From: Granulicella sapmiensis
GTDB taxonomy: Bacteria > Acidobacteriota > Terriglobia > Terriglobales > Acidobacteriaceae
Assembly (NCBI GenBank): GCA_026225395.1
Contig: JAMFSR010000031.1
Location: 1 to 64,000 of the forward strand
Direction: 5' to 3'
Length of the DNA: 64,000 nucleotides
Part shown: positions 60,396 to 64,000 of the stretch, one piece after another
Position numbering within the stretch: position 1 is the first letter of the stretch
Layout: each line of letters begins with the position of its first letter
Notes under the pieces: model-generated
The model's database searches: none
What the model was told of the DNA's origin: nothing
What the model saw: only the letters and a program-made list of their open reading frames with translations
Program-made: the position numbers and the translations under genes

Positions 60396-61420
60396 GTTGT
60401 TTGCGGGGTCCCGGTGGTTGGATTGAGTTCGCGCCAGGCTTCTTCCAGTACGCTGAGGTCGATGGTATGCGATGGCGGCGGCAGGTTGGTGCGGCCGGTG
60501 ATGGCGGCGATGTCGTACATCTTGGCGATGCTCTGCTGGCTGAACCAGAAGGGTATGTCGGTGCCGGGTTCGACTTCCACTTGCAGCTGCAGGCGGTTCA
60601 GCGTGGTTTGTTGCGGTAGCTCGAGGCCTAAGTCCGCGCCGTACTTTTCTACGGCGAGTCGCGGGGCAAGGTTGAGATTGGCGAGGTTGGCCGCGCGTGC
60701 ACGGAGCAGCGCGTTGAGGAAGCCGACCAGTTGTTTGCGCTCGCGCTGCAGGAAGCTGCGCTCTACGAAGAGTAGCGACGATGGAATTTTGTAGCCGAGG
60801 TCGTAGATGCGGGTGACGAAGAAGTCTTTATCGCGCTTGAGGCCCATGTTTTCGAGCATGGTGGGCTGGTTGGTGATGTAGCAGAAGTAGGCGTCGCCTT
60901 CACCCTGCAGCAGGGCTTCAGGGGAGAAGCCTACGGGGATGAGTTTGTAGTCCATGGGAAGGTGATTGATCTTGAAGGTCGCGATGAGCTCGTTGCGTTC
61001 GCTCGGGCCCTGGACGAGGAAGCGGCCGCCGACGAGGTCTGCGGGCTTGTGCATGGGTCGCTTGGGCAGCGTGATGAGGCCGGTGGGCAGGATGGGGAAC
61101 TGCGCGGCGAGGACGACGAAGTCGTTGCCCTGCATGACGGCGTCGAGGAACGGGAGCCACTCGGCATCGCCGAAGGTGCTTTGCTCGGAGGCGACGACGA
61201 CTACGGGTTGTGGCGCGTTGGGGCCGCCGGGAAGGTAGCTGGCGCGGACGCCTTCCTGCTTGGTGAAGCCCTGATCGAGCGCGATCCAGAGGTTGCCGTA
61301 TTCGACGTCCGGCAGCCAGCCGAGCGACCAGATGACTTCATGGCTCACCGCGCGGCGACAACCGGTGGCTGCGCCGAGCGTGGCGAGTGAGGCGAGTTGC
61401 GTGAAGCGGCGGCGATTCAA
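60392..61420 (-). CDS. ABC transporter substrate-binding lipoprotein (NMT1/THI5-like)
   Basis: A 342-residue periplasmic binding protein. MNRRRFTQLASLATLGAATG with GCRR carries both twin-arginine residues and a lipobox cysteine, so it is probably a lipoprotein. The fold is NMT1/SsuA-like (IWSLGWLPDVEYGNLWIALD, DLVGGRFLVQGPSERNELIA). This family binds small heterocycles, thiamine precursors, taurine, nitrate or riboflavin-like molecules. The start is TTG at 61420. It precedes the amidohydrolase with a 4-base overlap, so it belongs to the same operon. Confidence 0.85.
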   Translation of the reverse strand: MNRRRFTQLASLATLGAATGCRRAVSHEVIWSLGWLPDVEYGNLWIALDQGFTKQEGVRASYLPGGPNAPQPVVVVASEQSTFGDAEWLPFLDAVMQGNDFVVLAAQFPILPTGLITLPKRPMHKPADLVGGRFLVQGPSERNELIATFKINHLPMDYKLIPVGFSPEALLQGEGDAYFCYITNQPTMLENMGLKRDKDFFVTRIYDLGYKIPSSLLFVERSFLQRERKQLVGFLNALLRARAANLANLNLAPRLAVEKYGADLGLELPQQTTLNRLQLQVEVEPGTDIPFWFSQQSIAKMYDIAAITGRTNLPPPSHTIDLSVLEEAWRELNPTTGTPQTT

Positions 61421-61473
61421 AGTAAAAATTACCTTCCGAAGGAGCCGAACAATGAGCCGCTATCGCATTGCAT

Positions 61474-62094
61474 TCACTTGATGGCGGGGTTGACGTAGCC
61501 GTGCTGGAGTATCTTCTTCGGATCGACGCGCACATCGAGATAAGAGATCTCCGCATCGAGGTCTTCCCATCCATGGGGCACGCCGGGAGGGATAACGACC
61601 ACATCTCCTTCGGACACTTTCTGTCGAACGATGTTGCCAACAATCTGCCCGATGCACGATGTCCCGGTTTGGATTTTGTCGGTGTCGCTGTCGGGCGCGG
61701 ATCGGAAACCATGGAGAATGGTACCGCCTGTGACCAGCGTCCCGGTACCTTTGAGGATCACGTACATCTCCGTTACATGGTCATGCCAGATGCCGTCGCC
61801 CGGTCCAGTACCGCCGCCAGCCGGTGCAGTCGATACCCCGCAGTTCACTGACTTCGGAGTGCGGCCGGTCGCCGCGGTAGATTTGCCTCTGTTTGCTTCA
61901 TGCTTCGCGACGGCTATACCCAACTGTCCGCTGCCCGCCTCGACCACACGTAGCGTTCGATCGATCGATGTCGTCGGCAGGTTCACGCCCTGGTCGATCT
62001 GCGCCTTGGTGATGACGGTGACCTTATCCTGCTGCACCTGTGCCATGGCAGCGTAAGCGACGAATAACGTGCCTGCAAGAAATATTCTGTGCAT
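61474..62094 (-). CDS. Secreted cupin-domain protein
   Basis: A 206-residue exported cupin. Signal peptide MHRIFLAGTLFVAYAAMAQ. The metal-binding block is WHDHVTEMYVILKGTGTLVT with a later GDVVVIPPGVPHGWEDL, the two conserved cupin motifs. It has no obvious catalytic partner. It is 53 bases ahead of the ABC operon on the same strand and could be co-transcribed. Cupins of this kind bind metal and may act as isomerases, dioxygenases or binding proteins; the role is unknown. Confidence 0.82.
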   Translation of the reverse strand: MHRIFLAGTLFVAYAAMAQVQQDKVTVITKAQIDQGVNLPTTSIDRTLRVVEAGSGQLGIAVAKHEANRGKSTAATGRTPKSVNCGVSTAPAGGGTGPGDGIWHDHVTEMYVILKGTGTLVTGGTILHGFRSAPDSDTDKIQTGTSCIGQIVGNIVRQKVSEGDVVVIPPGVPHGWEDLDAEISYLDVRVDPKKILQHGYVNPAIK

Positions 62095-62367
62095 AGATGC
62101 CCCGTTTCGATGATGCGCATTTGTGTTATTGATCCTTTTCTATCACGCAATCGCCCAATACTGGCGCGGTCGGGAAGCAATAGGGAAGAGCGATCAGTTG
62201 ATCCAATAGAACTATTGGACTTTACAGATCGGGTGTGCTGAGATGAACGTAGCCTTCATCAGGCTTCTTTCCAATTTGTTGTGGTTGCAGGGTCGTCCGC
62301 GGGTTGAGTTGCAAAGGACGAATGCTACATAGGCAGTGCTGAACTCTCACATCTCTGAGGTCCGGGC

Positions 62368-64000
62368 ATGGCAGTAGTGTCACCACGAAGCTTCGCGGCA
62401 ACGGCTTGCGTCATCGCACTGGCGATGGGCGCGGTGCTGCCTGCTTCGTTCGCGCAAGATTCAACGGCTACACCGCCTTCAGCGGCGGCGACGTACGCCG
62501 CGGAAGTGAAGCCAATCGCCGACCGCAAGTGCAGCGGTTGCCACGTGAACGGCGGCCACGCGGGCGGGCTCAAGCTGGATTCTTTCGAAGCCCTGATGAA
62601 GGGCGGCGAGGATGGGCCGGTGGTGGTGCTGGGCGATCCGGCGAAGAGCATGCTGGCGACGGCCATTCATTACAACGACTCCAGTTTGCAGATGCCGCCG
62701 AAGGAGAAGCTTTCCGATGCGGACATCCTGGTGATCGATAGCTGGATTCGAAAGAGTTCCGCTCCGCTGGTTGTGCCTGAGAGTGTGCCGGCCCTTGCGG
62801 TTGCTCCATCTGCTACGGCGGTGAAGCCTGTGGGTGCGGATACGGCGGCGCTGGTGGAAGTGGCCGCGGATGCGAAGGTGACTCCGCTGCTGCTGGCTGC
62901 GCGCGAAGATTTCTTTGAGATCAACGTTCGTCCGGTGCTGGTGAACAAGTGTTACTTCTGCCATGCAAGCGCGGCCAAGGGTGGGTTGCGGCTGGACTCT
63001 CGCAGGGCGCTCCTGGAAGGTGGCAAGGATGGGCCGGTGGTTGTGGTGGGGCATCCGGAGCAGAGCATGCTGACGTCTGCGATCCACTACTCGGATGCGA
63101 AGCTGCAGATGCCACCTCGTGGCGCGCTGAAGCCGGAGCAGGTTGCTGCGATCGACAAGTGGATTGCGGAAGGGCTGGTCTGGCCGAAGGCGGATGAGTC
63201 GCCCGCGACGACCAAGGTGAGTGCCGCACAGAAGGACTTCTGGGCGTTCAAGCCGGCGGTGGCACAGGCTGTTCCGGTGATCACGGGGCCGCAGGCGAAG
63301 TGGGCCGATACAGACATCGACCGCTTTGTGCTGGCGAAGCTGGCGGAGAAGAAGCTGACCGTTGGTAGTGATGCGGAAAAGCGCACGCTGCTACGTCGCG
63401 TGACGTATGACCTTACGGGTCTGCCGCCGACGCCCGATGAGATCAATGCTTTCGTGGCGGATAAGAGTCCGCAGGCGTATGAGCATGTAGTGGATAGGCT
63501 GCTTGCCTCGAAAGCTTATGGCGAGCGCTGGGGACGTATGTGGCTCGACGTGGTGCGCTATGCGGATACGACCGGCGGCGGCGGCGACTATCCTGTGCCG
63601 CAGCTTTATAAGTACCGCAACTATGTGATCGATTCTTTCAATGAAGACAAGCCGTACGACCGCTTCATCAAGGAGCAGATCGCGGGCGACCTGCTCTCGG
63701 CTTCGACCGAAGAAGAGCATTGGAAGAGCGTGATTGCGACGGGCTATCTGGCGGGCGCTTCGACCAATGATCGCGCGCAGGTGCAGGACGCGGTTGACAA
63801 CCTCGGCTATGCGTTCCTCGGCACGACCGTTGCATGTGCGCGCTGCCACGATCACAAGTTCGATCCGATTCCGACATCCGACTACTACGCGATTGCGGGC
63901 ATCCTGAAGAGCACGCATTTTCCGAACGCGGGCAACGATGGCATCCGCTGGCAGACTGAGTTCTATGTTCGCGATCCAAAACAGCTCGACCGCCAGGACG
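62368..64000 (+). CDS. PSD1/DUF1549-type cytochrome protein, 3' end outside window
   Basis: At least 544 residues are present. A signal peptide (SFAATACVIALAMGAVLPAS) is followed by two c-type heme motifs, CSGCH (55-59) and CYFCH (195-199), each in the low-complexity cytochrome domain typical of PSD1 proteins. A DUF1549 domain begins at WADTDIDRFVLAKLAEKKLT and continues to CARCHDHKFDP, the family's final hallmark. Such proteins occur in planctomycetes and acidobacteria and may degrade sulfated or complex polysaccharides, but the mechanism is unknown. It is a single gene after a 273-bp gap. Confidence 0.88.
   Translation, partial: MAVVSPRSFAATACVIALAMGAVLPASFAQDSTATPPSAAATYAAEVKPIADRKCSGCHVNGGHAGGLKLDSFEALMKGGEDGPVVVLGDPAKSMLATAIHYNDSSLQMPPKEKLSDADILVIDSWIRKSSAPLVVPESVPALAVAPSATAVKPVGADTAALVEVAADAKVTPLLLAAREDFFEINVRPVLVNKCYFCHASAAKGGLRLDSRRALLEGGKDGPVVVVGHPEQSMLTSAIHYSDAKLQMPPRGALKPEQVAAIDKWIAEGLVWPKADESPATTKVSAAQKDFWAFKPAVAQAVPVITGPQAKWADTDIDRFVLAKLAEKKLTVGSDAEKRTLLRRVTYDLTGLPPTPDEINAFVADKSPQAYEHVVDRLLASKAYGERWGRMWLDVVRYADTTGGGGDYPVPQLYKYRNYVIDSFNEDKPYDRFIKEQIAGDLLSASTEEEHWKSVIATGYLAGASTNDRAQVQDAVDNLGYAFLGTTVACARCHDHKFDPIPTSDYYAIAGILKSTHFPNAGNDGIRWQTEFYVRDPKQLDRQD

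Noticed and set aside
1-64000. CRISPR arrays, transposases or phage genes
   Set aside because: No evenly spaced identical repeats, DDE or tyrosine recombinase genes, or phage structural genes were seen. The MgsA-like protein alone is not evidence of a prophage.

Overview
The window looks like chromosomal DNA of an acidobacterium of the Terriglobales type (Granulicella, Terriglobus or Edaphobacter-like). This is inferred from two very large TonB-dependent receptors with an N-terminal carboxypeptidase-regulatory domain and no SusD partner, a PSD1/DUF1549 cytochrome, many Tat-exported enzymes, high GC, and short structured repeats between genes. No species can be named from sequence alone. No rRNA, convincing tRNA, CRISPR array, transposase or phage gene was seen.

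Layout. 1-549: C-terminal part of a primary sigma factor. 0.7-8.3 kb: cell-surface polysaccharide cluster (two acyltransferases and a decayed third, a GT-C-like membrane protein, two sugar-nucleotide epimerases around a family 2 glycosyltransferase). 8.4-18.3 kb: mixed metabolism (S9 peptidase, beta-carbonic anhydrase divergent from a GlxA-like regulator, class V aminotransferase, EamA exporter divergent from a LysR regulator, a conserved unknown, a 43-residue membrane protein, an Ldh2-type dehydrogenase). 18.6-25.5 kb: metallophosphoesterase, then the methylcitrate-cycle genes prpB, prpC and prpD with a hicAB toxin-antitoxin pair lodged between prpC and prpD, then a yeast-type cytosine deaminase. 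25.6-31.4 kb: cupin, two related small membrane proteins, a nucleotidyltransferase toxin-antitoxin-like pair, an AzgA-type purine permease, OsmC, a parS-like palindrome and a zinc/cobalt exporter. 31.8-45.5 kb: a TonB receptor, MFS and nickel transporters, an NCS2 permease coupled to a guanine-type deaminase, and three polysaccharide enzymes (alginate lyase family, GH105, GH2). 45.9-61.4 kb: a second TonB receptor, a LysR regulator, an operon of a Tat amidohydrolase, three exported nucleoside hydrolases and a stand-alone MgsA/RarA C-terminal domain, and a convergent ABC importer operon that carries a second, cytoplasmic amidohydrolase. The window ends in a secreted cupin and an incomplete PSD1 cytochrome.

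How it may fit together. The 45.9-61.4 kb region reads as a nucleoside scavenging system: uptake through the outer membrane, cleavage and deamination of the base in the periplasm, ABC import, and a second amidohydrolase in the cytoplasm. A 13-base motif is shared by the receptor/LysR intergenic region and the enzyme operon's upstream region. The substrate is not known.

Whole-window signals. A composite intergenic repeat built on a 13-bp hairpin occurs nine times. Its arms covary, and one conserved wobble position pairs only if one particular strand is read as RNA. All seven copies left of 30 kb point one way and both copies right of 40 kb point the other. The + strand changes from C-rich (about 8.4-31 kb) to G-rich (about 36-61 kb) regardless of gene direction, with a parS-like site at 30444-30457 near the switch. 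This suggests an origin-proximal position or an inversion boundary.
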